A stretch of 43,939 nt of DNA from NCBI GenBank assembly GCA_017628875.1, contig JAGBYG010000162.1:1-43939 (forward strand). The letters run 5' to 3'. This document shows positions 32,708 through 41,689 of this stretch, one piece after another (the first letter of the stretch is position 1; each line of letters begins with the position of its first letter). Position numbers and translations under genes: made by a program. This stretch comes from Clostridia bacterium (GTDB taxonomy: Bacteria; Bacillota; Clostridia; Oscillospirales; CAG-272). The notes below the pieces were generated by a model. The model was not told the DNA's origin. It did no database searches and worked only from the letters and a program-made list of their open reading frames with translations.

Positions 32708-34171
32708 ATGAAAAAATCAGTAATTACTTTAATCGCTATTATTTTGTTGGTTTCACAGCTTCTGGTTGCTTGTCAAAAATATGAAATAGTTGATGGAATA
32801 GATAATGTTCCGAGTGGCACAATGCAAATTTCTGTTTTCAAGGACGCAGAGGGCGCTACTTGTACATCTCCCTACATTACTTGGACGCAGGAAGACGGTG
32901 CTGAAGACTATATTATTCAAATTGCTTCTGACAAGGATTTTGCTAACATTGTAGAAAGTAAAATTGTTAACACAAGCAGATATTCCGTTGCTAAAATCTT
33001 GAATTATTCTACCGAATATTTTATTAGAATATTTGCTAGAAAAACTGTTGACGGAGAAAAATATGTATTTGCTATGTCAAAGAGTTCATTTATAACCAAT
33101 GAACAACACGATACAACAGCTCCCGATTACACACAAACAAGAACACTCTTTGATTTTGAAGAATATACAACAGAAAGCTTTGCTGAACTTTTCCAACCTC
33201 ACGCAGGTGGTGATACAATCACAGCTGAAATAGTTGAAGGCGCAGGCGTTGACGGTTCTAAGGCACTCAAACTCACAGGGGAGAAGGGCTCTATGGGTTG
33301 GAGCGCAGTTGTATGTAGCTTGTTGCCCACAGATAAAAAGGTTTGGACCGGTACAACAGGTATTAGATTGCATATCAGAGCAGAGGAAGGAACATCAGTT
33401 AAATTCTCTGTTAAGGTAGGTAAGCGTGGATATCAGACTTGGTCAAAGAGCTTTATCGTTAAAAACGAAGAAGGTGCTTATATCACAATTCCTTATGAAG
33501 TGATGGCAGACCAGGGCGGTGGTGACGGCATTTGGGATCTTTCAATTATGACCTTTATGCAGTTTACCTTCTCAGGTAGTGCAGGCACAGTTTATATTGA
33601 CGATATTACTATTGGTAGTACCGAGGAATATATGTACGATACTACAGAAGAAGCCGCAAAGGGAATAGCTCCCGGCATTCTCGAAACATTTGAAAGTGAA
33701 GATCTTTCTTCAAAGCTCAGTGAGAATTTCAATATTTCAAACGTTGATACAAGTCTCACAGCTATTAAAGAAAGTACAGACGGAAGTGGACACGAATTGT
33801 ATATCAAGCTTTGGGGAAATAGTTCAATGGTGCAGTTGAAAAAGGCAGCTTATGAGCTTACCAAGTACGATTACACTCAGGTTGATGGTATTACATTCAA
33901 GTTTAAGATTAGCAAGGTTAATTCTAATGCAAGTATTTTAATTAAATTTGGCTCATATCTTAATGTTTATACTGCAACATATTCACTTGAAGGTGTTCAG
34001 GCAAACGAATACGTTACAATTAAAATTCCTTTCTCTGCACTTACTCTTGCAGACGACGGTTTGAGTAGTGGAGCGCTTGACTACACCAAAATAGATACAC
34101 TTCAAATATTCGTTAAAGAAAGCCAATATTGTCACGTATATCTTGATGACATTGGATTCTATAAAGATTAA
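32708..34171 (+). CDS. Carbohydrate-binding surface lipoprotein
   Basis: This 487-residue lipoprotein starts at ATG 32708 behind GAGGTGAAG; the longer frame overlaps the upstream stop. Lipobox LVAC (Cys about 22). Residues about 45-130 form an FN3-like domain (YITWTQEDGAEDYIIQIASDKDF). Two beta-sandwich modules follow (about 145-315, with LFDFEEYTTESFAELF ... VYIDDITIGS, and about 320-487, with LETFESEDLSSKL ... VYLDDIGFYKD); the F-D-F-E starts and Y-[IL]-D-D-I ends are typical of CBM11/CBM4-like modules. There is no catalytic domain. It probably holds glycan near the cell for the GH5-like enzyme. Confidence 0.82.
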   Translation: MKKSVITLIAIILLVSQLLVACQKYEIVDGIDNVPSGTMQISVFKDAEGATCTSPYITWTQEDGAEDYIIQIASDKDFANIVESKIVNTSRYSVAKILNYSTEYFIRIFARKTVDGEKYVFAMSKSSFITNEQHDTTAPDYTQTRTLFDFEEYTTESFAELFQPHAGGDTITAEIVEGAGVDGSKALKLTGEKGSMGWSAVVCSLLPTDKKVWTGTTGIRLHIRAEEGTSVKFSVKVGKRGYQTWSKSFIVKNEEGAYITIPYEVMADQGGGDGIWDLSIMTFMQFTFSGSAGTVYIDDITIGSTEEYMYDTTEEAAKGIAPGILETFESEDLSSKLSENFNISNVDTSLTAIKESTDGSGHELYIKLWGNSSMVQLKKAAYELTKYDYTQVDGITFKFKISKVNSNASILIKFGSYLNVYTATYSLEGVQANEYVTIKIPFSALTLADDGLSSGALDYTKIDTLQIFVKESQYCHVYLDDIGFYKD

Positions 34172-34191
34172 TAAAATTTTAGGAGGCAATT

Positions 34192-36312
34192 ATGAAAAAA
34201 CTATTAGCAATTCTCTTGATTGCAATGATGCTTGTTTTTACTCTTGCATCTTGTGATTTCTTTGAACTCCCCCCCGAAACAACAACCACAACAACCACAA
34301 CAGGCGCAACTACACAGCCTGAGCCTGATCCCGCACCTGCTCACGAATGCGAACACGCTTGTGAAGAGTGCGGAAAATGCCTTGACAGCGAATGCACAGA
34401 AGCTGCATGTGCTGACAAGTGCGAAGGCCACGTACCCCCTCACGTATGCGAGCACGCTTGCGAAGAATGTGGCAAGTGCCTTGACTTAGAATGCGCAGAG
34501 TGCACAGACAAGTGCGAAGGTCATCACGAGCATAGCTATGAAGCAGAAGTAACTGCTCCTACTTGTGAAAATGGCGGTTATACAACATACACATGTGCTT
34601 GTGGACACACATATACAGATGATGAAACAGCTGCTCTTGGTCACGATAAGGTTACTCAAGAAGCTGTTGGCGCAACTTGTACTGCAACAGGTCTTACTGC
34701 TGGTGAATACTGCACAAGATGCGACTATAAGGTAGAGCAGGAAGAGGTTGCAGCTCTTGGACACAGCTATAATAAAGAAGTAACAGCTCCCAGTTGCAAA
34801 AACGGTGGCTATACAACATACACTTGCTCAGTATGTAGCGATTCTTATGTAGCAGACCAAACAGCTGCTCTTGGACATAGCTATAATGCAGAAGTAACTG
34901 CCCCCAGTTGCTTGAACGGTGGTTATACAACATACACTTGCTCAGTATGTAGCGATTCTTATGTAGCAGACCAAACAGCTGCTCTTGGACATAGCTATAA
35001 TGCAGAAGTAACCGCTCCCACTTGCTTTGCGGCAGGATTTACAACACATACTTGTCACTGTGGTGATAGCTATGTAGATAGCGAAACAGCACAGCTTATA
35101 CACATTGATGCAAATGACGATGAAATGTGCGATCACGGTTGTGGCACAGAAATGCTTAAGCCCAGATACACAGTAACTCTTAAATACGGTAGCCATACTA
35201 AGACTCTCGAAGTTAAGGAAGGCACAAAGCTCACAGAAGCAGACCTTGCTCTTGACTCCAAATATCCTTTTGCACTCGTTGAATGGCAGAAGGACGGTGT
35301 AGCTTATGATCTTGATGCTACAGTAACGGGTGAGATGACACTTACAGCAGTTTTGGAAAGCTATAAGTTGTTCGAATCTCCCGAGGCTTGGAAGAACTCC
35401 GGTTCAACAACAAATACTGAAATTGCGGATGAAACAAATCCCGAAAACACAATCTTGCAGTTTACAACAGTAGGTAACTATAGTGGTATCTATAGTCAGA
35501 ATCTCCATCTTCATGAAGATTTTGCGGATGTTCGTTATATCTACCTTAAGGTTAGAGTAAGTGTTGATACAAAGATTAATCTTAGATTCTTTAAGGAAAA
35601 CAATGCATTTGCTTCTACATATATGCAGGCAGGCGAAAACGTATCTGCTGACGGCAAGTGGCACATCGTTTGCGTAGATCTTGATTCTCTTACAACATTC
35701 TCTAAGGAAGAAATTAAGCTTATGCTTATTATGTCCAACGTTGCTGCAACAGTAGAAATTGACGATATCTATTTCGCACGTGAAGAAATTGAGATTGAAT
35801 TGCCCGAAGAAGAAAAACCCGATGATGGTATAGGAGTTAAATATGATTTTGAATCCGGTGCTGACAAATGGGTAACAACAGGTTCTACAACAACTGTTGA
35901 ACTTATTCAAACTGGTGCATTGTCCGGAACACAGAGCTTGAAGGTTTCAACTGGTGCAAATTATGCAGGTGTTATGAACTATAGTTTGAGTGATGTTGAT
36001 ATGACAAATGTTAATTATATCTATATTACAATAAAGTCTAATACCGCTATAGGTAATCTTCAATTGAGAATTTATGCCGATGCTGAGATTAATGATAATC
36101 GTACTAATGGAATTACTGCAACAACAGTTTTTGAAGGTAGTGACTATAAGATTATCAGATTTGATATTAGCAACTGGGAAGGAATAGGTTTCAAAACACA
36201 GCAATTTACCAAAGATGATATTTCAAATATTGCTTTGATAGGAGCATATAAGGGTACTATCATTACAATAGATGATATAATCTTTGCTTCCCAAGAATTA
36301 ACATTCGAATAA
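34192..36312 (+). CDS. Cys-rich repeat lipoprotein with binding modules
   Basis: This 706-residue lipoprotein (lipobox LASC, Cys about 21) carries a Thr-rich linker, then two Cys-rich modules (CEHACEECGKCLD...C...KCEGH) and five 37-40 residue repeats of the GHSYxAEVTAPxCxNGGYTTYTC type (unit starts near 34528, 34639, 34759, 34873, 34987). A MucBP/InlB-like beta domain follows (about 325-395; TVTLKYGSHTKTLEVKEGTKL). Two carbohydrate-binding-like beta-sandwich modules end it (about 397-545 and 555-706). The two last repeats are almost identical in DNA. It probably forms a metal-bound or disulphide-rigid stalk that presents binding modules beyond the wall. It is the last of three surface lipoproteins in the operon. 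Confidence 0.8.
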   Translation: MKKLLAILLIAMMLVFTLASCDFFELPPETTTTTTTTGATTQPEPDPAPAHECEHACEECGKCLDSECTEAACADKCEGHVPPHVCEHACEECGKCLDLECAECTDKCEGHHEHSYEAEVTAPTCENGGYTTYTCACGHTYTDDETAALGHDKVTQEAVGATCTATGLTAGEYCTRCDYKVEQEEVAALGHSYNKEVTAPSCKNGGYTTYTCSVCSDSYVADQTAALGHSYNAEVTAPSCLNGGYTTYTCSVCSDSYVADQTAALGHSYNAEVTAPTCFAAGFTTHTCHCGDSYVDSETAQLIHIDANDDEMCDHGCGTEMLKPRYTVTLKYGSHTKTLEVKEGTKLTEADLALDSKYPFALVEWQKDGVAYDLDATVTGEMTLTAVLESYKLFESPEAWKNSGSTTNTEIADETNPENTILQFTTVGNYSGIYSQNLHLHEDFADVRYIYLKVRVSVDTKINLRFFKENNAFASTYMQAGENVSADGKWHIVCVDLDSLTTFSKEEIKLMLIMSNVAATVEIDDIYFAREEIEIELPEEEKPDDGIGVKYDFESGADKWVTTGSTTTVELIQTGALSGTQSLKVSTGANYAGVMNYSLSDVDMTNVNYIYITIKSNTAIGNLQLRIYADAEINDNRTNGITATTVFEGSDYKIIRFDISNWEGIGFKTQQFTKDDISNIALIGAYKGTIITIDDIIFASQELTFE
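34528..35100 (+). repeat. In-frame Cys repeat array
   Basis: Five tandem units with a spacing of 111, 120, 114 and 114 bases. The units from 34759 and 34873 share most of their DNA, including long exact runs (for example through TTGCTCAGTATGTAGCGATT). Recent duplication or slippage could change the repeat number between strains. Confidence 0.85.
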
Positions 36313-36331
36313 TCAAATAAAAAGAAATGAT

Positions 36332-36355
36332 GCGGGGGCGCTTATGCGCTCCCGC
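36332..36355 (+). promoter_or_regulatory. GC-rich intercistronic hairpin
   Basis: Stem GCGGGGGCGC (36332-36341) with GCGCTCCCGC (36346-36355), one G-T pair, loop TTAT, in otherwise AT-rich DNA. No T-run follows, so it is not a standard terminator. It sits 11 bases before the ATPase start codon, which has no obvious ribosome binding site. Confidence 0.7.
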
Positions 36356-36366
36356 CACAATAAATT

Positions 36367-37116
36367 ATGGCAAAAATAGAAATTAAAAACCTTACCGTTG
36401 AGTTTACGGATAAGAAAAAAGGCAACGTGGTTGCCGTTGATAATATAAGTACTGTTTTTGATAATGGTATGTTTAATGTAATACTTGGAACCTCGGGCTC
36501 GGGAAAGACCACTCTTTTGAGGACAATAGCGGGCTTGCAGGAATACGAGGGTGATATCCTTTACGATGGAACTGATGCGGACGAGCTTTCGTTCAAAAAG
36601 AGAAATATCTCTTTTGTAACGCAAAATTATTCTCTTTATTCACATTTAAATATTTTTGATAATATTGCTTTTCCCCTCAAGACCATTGGTGCGCCAAAGG
36701 AAGAAATAATTGAAAGAGTAATGAAGCTCTCTGATCAGCTTGAGTTAGGTGTATTTCTAAATAGAAAACCTCGACATATCTCGGGTGGCCAGCAACAGAG
36801 GGTTGCGCTTGCTCGTGCGCTTGTTAAAAAGCCTTCTATATGCTTTTTAGATGAGCCACTTTCTAATATTGACCCAGAACAGCGCAGAGTTGCAAGGGAA
36901 CTTATGAGAAAAGCTCTTAAATTGAACGGTTGTACTGTTATTTACGTAACTCACGACTTTTCAGAGGCGCTATCTCTTGCAGACAGGATATATGTTATGG
37001 ATAAAGGTAAGATTATCCAAAGCGGTACTGTAGACGAAATTATAGAAAGCACAAATGAAACGGTTAATGCTTTGAAAGGAATTTGTTCTTATGACAGAAG
37101 TATATTCCAAAAATGA
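36367..37116 (+). CDS. ABC transporter ATP-binding protein, short form
   Basis: This 249-residue ATPase has Walker A GTSGSGKTT (about 40-48), the Q-loop, signature SGGQQQRVALARAL (about 140-153), Walker B CFLDEPLSNIDP (about 160-171) and H-loop VTHDF (about 197). It resembles MalK/UgpC-type sugar ATPases but stops right after the nucleotide-binding domain; those usually have another ~110 residues (TOBE/regulatory domain). It may power the importer at 27051-30156, which has no other ATPase nearby. It overlaps the next gene by 26 bases. There is no Shine-Dalgarno, and a GC-rich hairpin precedes it. Confidence 0.88.
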   Translation: MAKIEIKNLTVEFTDKKKGNVVAVDNISTVFDNGMFNVILGTSGSGKTTLLRTIAGLQEYEGDILYDGTDADELSFKKRNISFVTQNYSLYSHLNIFDNIAFPLKTIGAPKEEIIERVMKLSDQLELGVFLNRKPRHISGGQQQRVALARALVKKPSICFLDEPLSNIDPEQRRVARELMRKALKLNGCTVIYVTHDFSEALSLADRIYVMDKGKIIQSGTVDEIIESTNETVNALKGICSYDRSIFQK

Positions 37117-37567
37117 ATTGGAAGTGATTGCAAAAAAGCAGAAAAATACTATGACACTTGCTATTGCTTTGCCATCGATAGCATTTGTTCTTGCTGTGGT
37201 TTTTTGCTTTTTAGCTGACACGGATACTTTATCCATGTTTAAAGCCATAGGAAGCACGATTTCTGTTTTAAGTGTATGGATTTGTGTATATTTTGTTTTT
37301 AACAGATTACCCAAATTGAAAAACAATGCTTCTCACATAAATAAAATGTTGAACGGTGAGAAAAAGCATATATCGTTTTTTGTTGACAAAATAGAAGAAC
37401 CTAAGACTTTGGTTGAAAACATCATTGCTTATGAGGTGTATGCCAAAGATATGGACGTCGCTTTTTACTATGAGGTGAAAAACAGTGATATGCCGTTTGA
37501 AGTAGGAAACCTTGTTGAAGTTGATGTTGTCAACAATTATATAGTGGCTTACGAGGTGAGAAAATGA
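37091..37567 (+). CDS. Unknown 2-TM protein with C-terminal beta domain
   Basis: This 158-residue protein overlaps the ATPase by 26 bases. It has two membrane segments (about 20-42 and 48-70) and a C-terminal part (about 90-158; ISFFVDKIEEPKTLVENIIAYEVYAK...VGNLVEVDVVNNYIVAYEVR) predicted as a small beta barrel (OB-like). I do not recognise the family. Because the ATPase lacks its usual C-terminal barrel, a separate membrane-bound beta-domain protein next to it could be a regulatory partner; that is only inferred from position. Confidence 0.7.
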   Translation: MTEVYSKNELEVIAKKQKNTMTLAIALPSIAFVLAVVFCFLADTDTLSMFKAIGSTISVLSVWICVYFVFNRLPKLKNNASHINKMLNGEKKHISFFVDKIEEPKTLVENIIAYEVYAKDMDVAFYYEVKNSDMPFEVGNLVEVDVVNNYIVAYEVRK

Positions 37568-38169
37568 GAGAATTTTTACTTGATATAAAGCAAAAATGGT
37601 ATCTTTACCTTGCTATAGCTGTTTTGATAATTGGAGTTCAATGTGCATCCCTTGATATTGCTACAAGACACTCAAGCGACGAAAAGGTAACTATTTTCCT
37701 CACTTGTAACAGTTATGATGAAACACTCTCAACTATTATAAATGAAGATTTACCAAATGGGATAAAGTCATTTAACGTTGAAGTTTTCGATCAAGATGGA
37801 ACGTACTACGGTGCATATTTTAACACTTACGGTAAGGAGTCCGACCTTGTTACTCTCACTCAAAAATTTGCAGATATTTGCGAATGTGACAGTTATTTTG
37901 TTAGTTTAGATGAAGAAAAAGTTAAAGCATTGCTTGGTGATGTTGAATTCTATTATTATAATGGTGAAGCATACGGTATAAAGGTTTTTGATAAAGAAAC
38001 AAAAAACGGTATGGCTACTGATTATATTAAATATTTTCAAGAGGGAATGGAAGAAAACGTATATATGTTTTTTGGAAAGAACTCAAAGCATATAGGGGAT
38101 TTTTCAATTAACTCTCTTGATAATTCTGCACTTGTAATATTGGAGAAAATATGGCGAAGTTCAAAATAA
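37564..38169 (+). CDS. Unknown membrane-anchored protein
   Basis: This 201-residue protein overlaps the previous gene by 4 bases (ATGA). One N-terminal membrane anchor is clear (residues about 13-31; WYLYLAIAVLIIGVQCASL). The rest (about 35-201) is soluble alpha/beta and would lie outside the cell if the anchor is a signal-anchor. I recognise no motif. A pair of cysteines (CEC, about residue 115) lies in the outer domain. It is translationally coupled to both neighbours and so probably works with them and with the ATPase. Confidence 0.7.
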   Translation: MREFLLDIKQKWYLYLAIAVLIIGVQCASLDIATRHSSDEKVTIFLTCNSYDETLSTIINEDLPNGIKSFNVEVFDQDGTYYGAYFNTYGKESDLVTLTQKFADICECDSYFVSLDEEKVKALLGDVEFYYYNGEAYGIKVFDKETKNGMATDYIKYFQEGMEENVYMFFGKNSKHIGDFSINSLDNSALVILEKIWRSSK

Positions 38170-38984
38170 AAAGATCGGCTGACACGGATTTTACAGAAGC
38201 TCAGCTACCGCACAACAGAATAGATGCATTTTTTGATTGTATAAAGCTTAGATGGAGAGAATTTTTTATAATCGGGTTTATTATAATGCTCTCCATGCTT
38301 CCGATTTTTGCATTGGGACTTGTCCGCGATAATTTAATAGCTGATGCTATAAACAAAAATGAAATAGCAAATGCTCAATATACACTTTTGTTTTTTGATG
38401 CTGTAAGTATATTGTTCTATCTTTTGCCTGCAGTTGCTTTTGCGGGAGCATTTAGAGTAATTCGTAATATTGCTTGGGCGGATATAGTGTTCTTCAAAGA
38501 GGATTTTAAAGACGGAATAAAGCTCAATTTCAAAATATTTTCTTTTGTATTCCTTTTGGTAGGAACAGGGATATTCTTGGTTGATTATTTTATGATTTCC
38601 GCTCCCGATACGTTTAAAGGTGTGCCAATTGGACTTAGCGTTATGCTGCTAATTCCCATAGCTATATTTATTATTGTTCAAGGAACACTCTATAATATAA
38701 GCTTTAGTGCCTCATTAAGAAATGGAGTGTATTTGTTTGCTAAATCCATTTTACGTTCATTTATTGCATCATTGGTAACAGTGATGCCAATAGTGTTTAG
38801 TTTGTTGTCTGATACGATAACAAAGCACATTTGCCTTGTTGGTTATATGGTTGTATTTATGCCTTGGGTGTGCCTTGGACTTTTCTTGTTTGGTTGCTCG
38901 GTGTTAGATAAGCATATCAATGCAAAGTCGCATCCCAAAATAGTTGGTAAGGGACTTTCAAAAATTAAAGAAGAAAACAAATAA
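38151..38984 (+). CDS. Multi-pass membrane protein, possibly DUF624/YesL-like
   Basis: This 277-residue protein has about six membrane segments (around 38-58, 75-100, 120-145, 155-180, 205-225, 230-255). The N-terminus (IDAFFDCIKLRWREFFIIGFIIMLSMLPIFAL) and the middle FRVIRNIAWADIVFFKEDFKDGIKLNFK are like DUF624/YesL proteins, which often accompany sugar ABC importers. It overlaps the previous gene by 19 bases and ends the operon before a bidirectional terminator. The function of the family is not settled. Confidence 0.75.
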   Translation: MAKFKIKRSADTDFTEAQLPHNRIDAFFDCIKLRWREFFIIGFIIMLSMLPIFALGLVRDNLIADAINKNEIANAQYTLLFFDAVSILFYLLPAVAFAGAFRVIRNIAWADIVFFKEDFKDGIKLNFKIFSFVFLLVGTGIFLVDYFMISAPDTFKGVPIGLSVMLLIPIAIFIIVQGTLYNISFSASLRNGVYLFAKSILRSFIASLVTVMPIVFSLLSDTITKHICLVGYMVVFMPWVCLGLFLFGCSVLDKHINAKSHPKIVGKGLSKIKEENK

Positions 38985-39015
38985 AAAAGACTGTCCAAAA
39001 TTTGGACAGTCTTTT
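38985..39015. terminator. Bidirectional terminator
   Basis: Nearly perfect palindrome, arms 38985-38999 and 39001-39015 (core GACTGTCC/GGACAGTC), with A and T runs on both sides. It separates two convergent operons. Confidence 0.9.
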
Positions 39016-39018
39016 GTT

Positions 39019-39699
39019 TTAATTATCGGTTTTATCTTTTGTGAATTTGATAGCCACAGGTAAATTCCAAAGAAAGATGGTGGCGCACATTCTGATAATG
39101 AAAATAATGCTGATACAAGCAATAGTTGCAACGATATTCGCGCTTGGCATTCCTTTCATAAAATATGTAACTATAAGATAGTAGGACGAAGACCCTATCA
39201 AGCAAGCGATTGCATAAATGCGTTTGCGAAGAACGGTTGGAATTATACCGAGTATTACGTCACGAGTTATGCTTCCGCCGACAGAGGTCAAAAGTCCCAT
39301 GAATATAGAGATGAAAAATCCAAGCTCTATATATGCTGAGGTTCCCATAACCGAGAATACTCCAATTCCGAGAGCGTCAAGGACGTTGTTTATCTTTTCA
39401 ACGGTAGTTTCTTCTTTTATGTATTTTTCTTTTGTAGCCATTGCTATAAAGAACACAGCCAAAGCGGTCAGTATGCAAATAACTATCTCTAATTGTAGCT
39501 CTGTGAAGACCGCAGGGAGCACTTTTCCAATGCTTTGGCCTGCTATCATATCTCGGATTAAACCACCACCAAAGCAAGTGACAAGAGAAAGTGTAACAAC
39601 ACCAAAGAGGTCGGCTTCCTTGTCTATAGCAACCATTGCACCTGCTGCGGCAAAGGAGATTATTCCAATAATATTTATTATTTCAAGAAGTGTTTCCAT
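39019..39699 (-). CDS. TRIC/UPF0126 family membrane protein
   Basis: This 226-residue protein has two related halves of three membrane segments. Each half has the family motif: ITFCFGGGLIRD-like at about 41-52 (TCFGGGLIRDMIAG) and TSVGGSITRDVILG at about 136-149. Bacterial members are trimeric cation channels or, in E. coli, a glycine transporter. It ends against the bidirectional terminator and lies directly downstream (10 bases) of the broken hydrolase gene on the minus strand. It has no clear link to sugar use. Confidence 0.88.
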   Translation of the reverse strand: METLLEIINIIGIISFAAAGAMVAIDKEADLFGVVTLSLVTCFGGGLIRDMIAGQSIGKVLPAVFTELQLEIVICILTALAVFFIAMATKEKYIKEETTVEKINNVLDALGIGVFSVMGTSAYIELGFFISIFMGLLTSVGGSITRDVILGIIPTVLRKRIYAIACLIGSSSYYLIVTYFMKGMPSANIVATIACISIIFIIRMCATIFLWNLPVAIKFTKDKTDN

Positions 39700-39708
39700 A
39701 TAAGCTCC

Positions 39709-40619
39709 TTATTCTTGGTTTTTTACCCAATGGTCAAGGAAGTTGTAGCCTTCCTCAAGCGCCCACATGGGTGGACGATGACCGGTAGCGTGATTGACTA
39801 TTTTTAATCTGCCGTCGTCTTTTTTGTATCCATCTGCTTTAAGCATTATTTCATAGCTTTCGTCGGTATCGTATTGACCTGCCAAAAGACAGAAGGGCTT
39901 GGGCGAAGCAATGCTCAAAAGTTGTATATGATCCATTCCTGCAGTTATCATTTGTTGAAGTTTTTTGCTCCAATACCAATCATCACCCCAGTTGCTTTGA
40001 TGCCAACCGATACCAAAATCACTTGCCAATATTGCACAAACGCGTTCGTCGAGGCATCCTGCATAAAATGCCATTTTTCCACCAAGTGAATGACCGGCAA
40101 TGCCTATGCGTGAATTGTCAACCCTTGTATCATTGTATAAGAGGTCTATTAAAAGCTTGGTATCGTCAAAAAGCTTTCCCATTCCGGTATAGTTTGGCAT
40201 ATCCTTCAGCAAAGCATTTGCAGCATCTTGCCAACGTGTGAAATTACTGCGGTTTTTTGAACTATTAATGTAAGTCAAGTGATAGGATTCTGCAGAAGCA
40301 ACTATATACCCTCTGCGAACAAGATGAAGCATCATTTCGATTCCTTTGTAGGACTCAAGTATCTCTCCTGTAGTTATATCAAATCCTAACATAGCGTCGG
40401 GAAATAGAAGGGAACTGCGATTGCAGGTGTTTTAGCGGATATATTTTTAGGCAAAACCATCAAAGTGCGCTGATACTTCCCATCACCATTTATTTGATGA
40501 TATAATTCCGCATCAAATTCTTCATAAGAAAAAGTCGAAATAAGAGTTGTTTTGCCGTAGTCAGAGCATTTTGGAAAAGAGCCAAGTGTATCTAACCATT
40601 TTTGCTTTATAGAATTCAT
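39709..40619 (-). pseudogene. Frameshifted alpha/beta hydrolase
   Basis: Two frames cover one gene. Residues 1-77 (40619-40386) end at PFYFPTLC plus a stop, and the rest continues in another frame from about 40397 (DAMLGFDITTGEILESYKGIEMML...). Restoring one lost base in the CCC of TTCCCGAC (about 40396-40400) would join them into a ~300-residue protein. The second part has the nucleophile elbow GIAGHSLGG (about residue 98 of that frame), a possible acid in AGQYDTDESY, and a late His in NHATGHRPP. A single error in sequencing or assembly gives the same picture. It is probably an acyl or acetyl esterase; GAGGTATAAATATG gives a good start at 40619. Confidence 0.8.
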
Positions 40620-40761
40620 ATTTATACCTCGTTTTTCGAGAATATTTGCTACAACTATTATAATACTTTAAGATTAGCTTTTCAATATTATTTTGTAATT
40701 TAATTGATTATTTATATTAATAAAACTATCTATTATACCAATAAAAAAGTGTTTTTATATA

Positions 40762-40789
40762 TTGACACTTTACCATAAAAATATATAAT
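40762..40789 (+). promoter_or_regulatory. Promoter of the esterase gene
   Basis: TTGACA (40762-40767), a 16-base spacer, and TATAAT (40784-40789), 18 bases before the start codon. The -10 box is unusually close to the start, so the 5' leader is only about 12 bases. Confidence 0.72.
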
Positions 40790-40807
40790 AATATATGAGG
40801 TGATGAT

Positions 40808-41626
40808 ATGAAAATTAAGGCTTTGTATATGTTTCCCCAAGATAAGGAAGCACATTTAATTGCGTATATAAGAGATACTTCTCCTGAAATGAAAAACGAC
40901 CCACGTCCTGCGGTACTTATTTGTCCCGGCGGTGGATATCAATGGGTGTCTGATAGAGAGAATGAACCCGTTGCATTACAGTTTTTGGCGCGAGGATATA
41001 ATGTTTTTGTGCTTAAATATTCTGTTGGTCAAATGGCATCAGACCTTCGCCCTTTGTGTGAAGCTGCATTATCGATGAAGTATATTAGAGATAATGCCAA
41101 TGAATACAACATTGATCCTAATAAAGTGTATGTATTAGGTTTTTCCGCAGGAGGACATCTTGCCTGCTCATTAGGCGTGTATTGGAATCATAATGAAGTC
41201 AAAAACCTATTGACAGAAAATGATAGTGCCGATATTTGTCGTCCTGATGCGATGGTTTTGTGCTATCCTGTAATAACTGCAACTTGTGATACACATCTTG
41301 GTACATTACATAATTTTTGCGGAACAGAAACACCTGATGAAAAACTTGTAGATTTGTTTTCTCTTGATTTACACGTTAACGCAAGTACACCACCGGCATT
41401 TATTTGGCATACTGAAACAGATGCTGTTGTTCCTGTTCAAAACTCTAAAAACTTATCAATTGCATTAGAACGTGCCGGTATCAAACACGAGATTATTTTG
41501 TTTCCAGAGGGTCCTCACGGGTTGTCTATAGCAACACACGAAACATCTTATGATATACCAGAAGATAATCCACATCAGGCTTCCGTTTGGATTGATATGG
41601 CGGATAGATGGGTTAAAACTTTATAA
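40808..41626 (+). CDS. Alpha/beta hydrolase, acetyl-esterase type (BD-FAE like)
   Basis: This 272-residue cytoplasmic esterase is likely to remove acetyl or feruloyl groups from sugars. It has the oxyanion motif PGGGYQWVSDRE (about 40-51, the HGG-like variant), the nucleophile elbow LGFSAGGHLA (about Ser 115), an Asp in HTETDAVVPV (about 207-216) and a catalytic His in PEGPHGLSI (about His 238). Length and motifs fit the BD-FAE/Aes family. It begins behind AGGTGATG. It is monocistronic, with its own promoter and a strong terminator. Its location suggests it deacetylates oligosaccharides imported by the neighbouring system. Confidence 0.87.
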   Translation: MKIKALYMFPQDKEAHLIAYIRDTSPEMKNDPRPAVLICPGGGYQWVSDRENEPVALQFLARGYNVFVLKYSVGQMASDLRPLCEAALSMKYIRDNANEYNIDPNKVYVLGFSAGGHLACSLGVYWNHNEVKNLLTENDSADICRPDAMVLCYPVITATCDTHLGTLHNFCGTETPDEKLVDLFSLDLHVNASTPPAFIWHTETDAVVPVQNSKNLSIALERAGIKHEIILFPEGPHGLSIATHETSYDIPEDNPHQASVWIDMADRWVKTL

Positions 41627-41638
41627 TGGATATTAATT

Positions 41639-41671
41639 AAAAAATCAAGTCTTAAAAAGACTTGATTTTTT
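41639..41671 (+). terminator. Intrinsic terminator
   Basis: A perfect 15-bp stem AAAAAATCAAGTCTT (41639-41653) with its complement (41657-41671), loop AAA, and a T-run. It ends the carbohydrate region. Confidence 0.9.
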
Positions 41672-41689
41672 GTTTTCTCTTGAATCTTT

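Noticed and set aside
34528-35100. CRISPR array
   Set aside because: The repeats are in-frame 111-120 base coding units with no spacers. They are protein repeats.
34204-35196. Several Cys-rich minus-strand frames opposite the repeat lipoprotein
   Set aside because: They are mirror images of the repeat codons in the real gene and carry no start signals.
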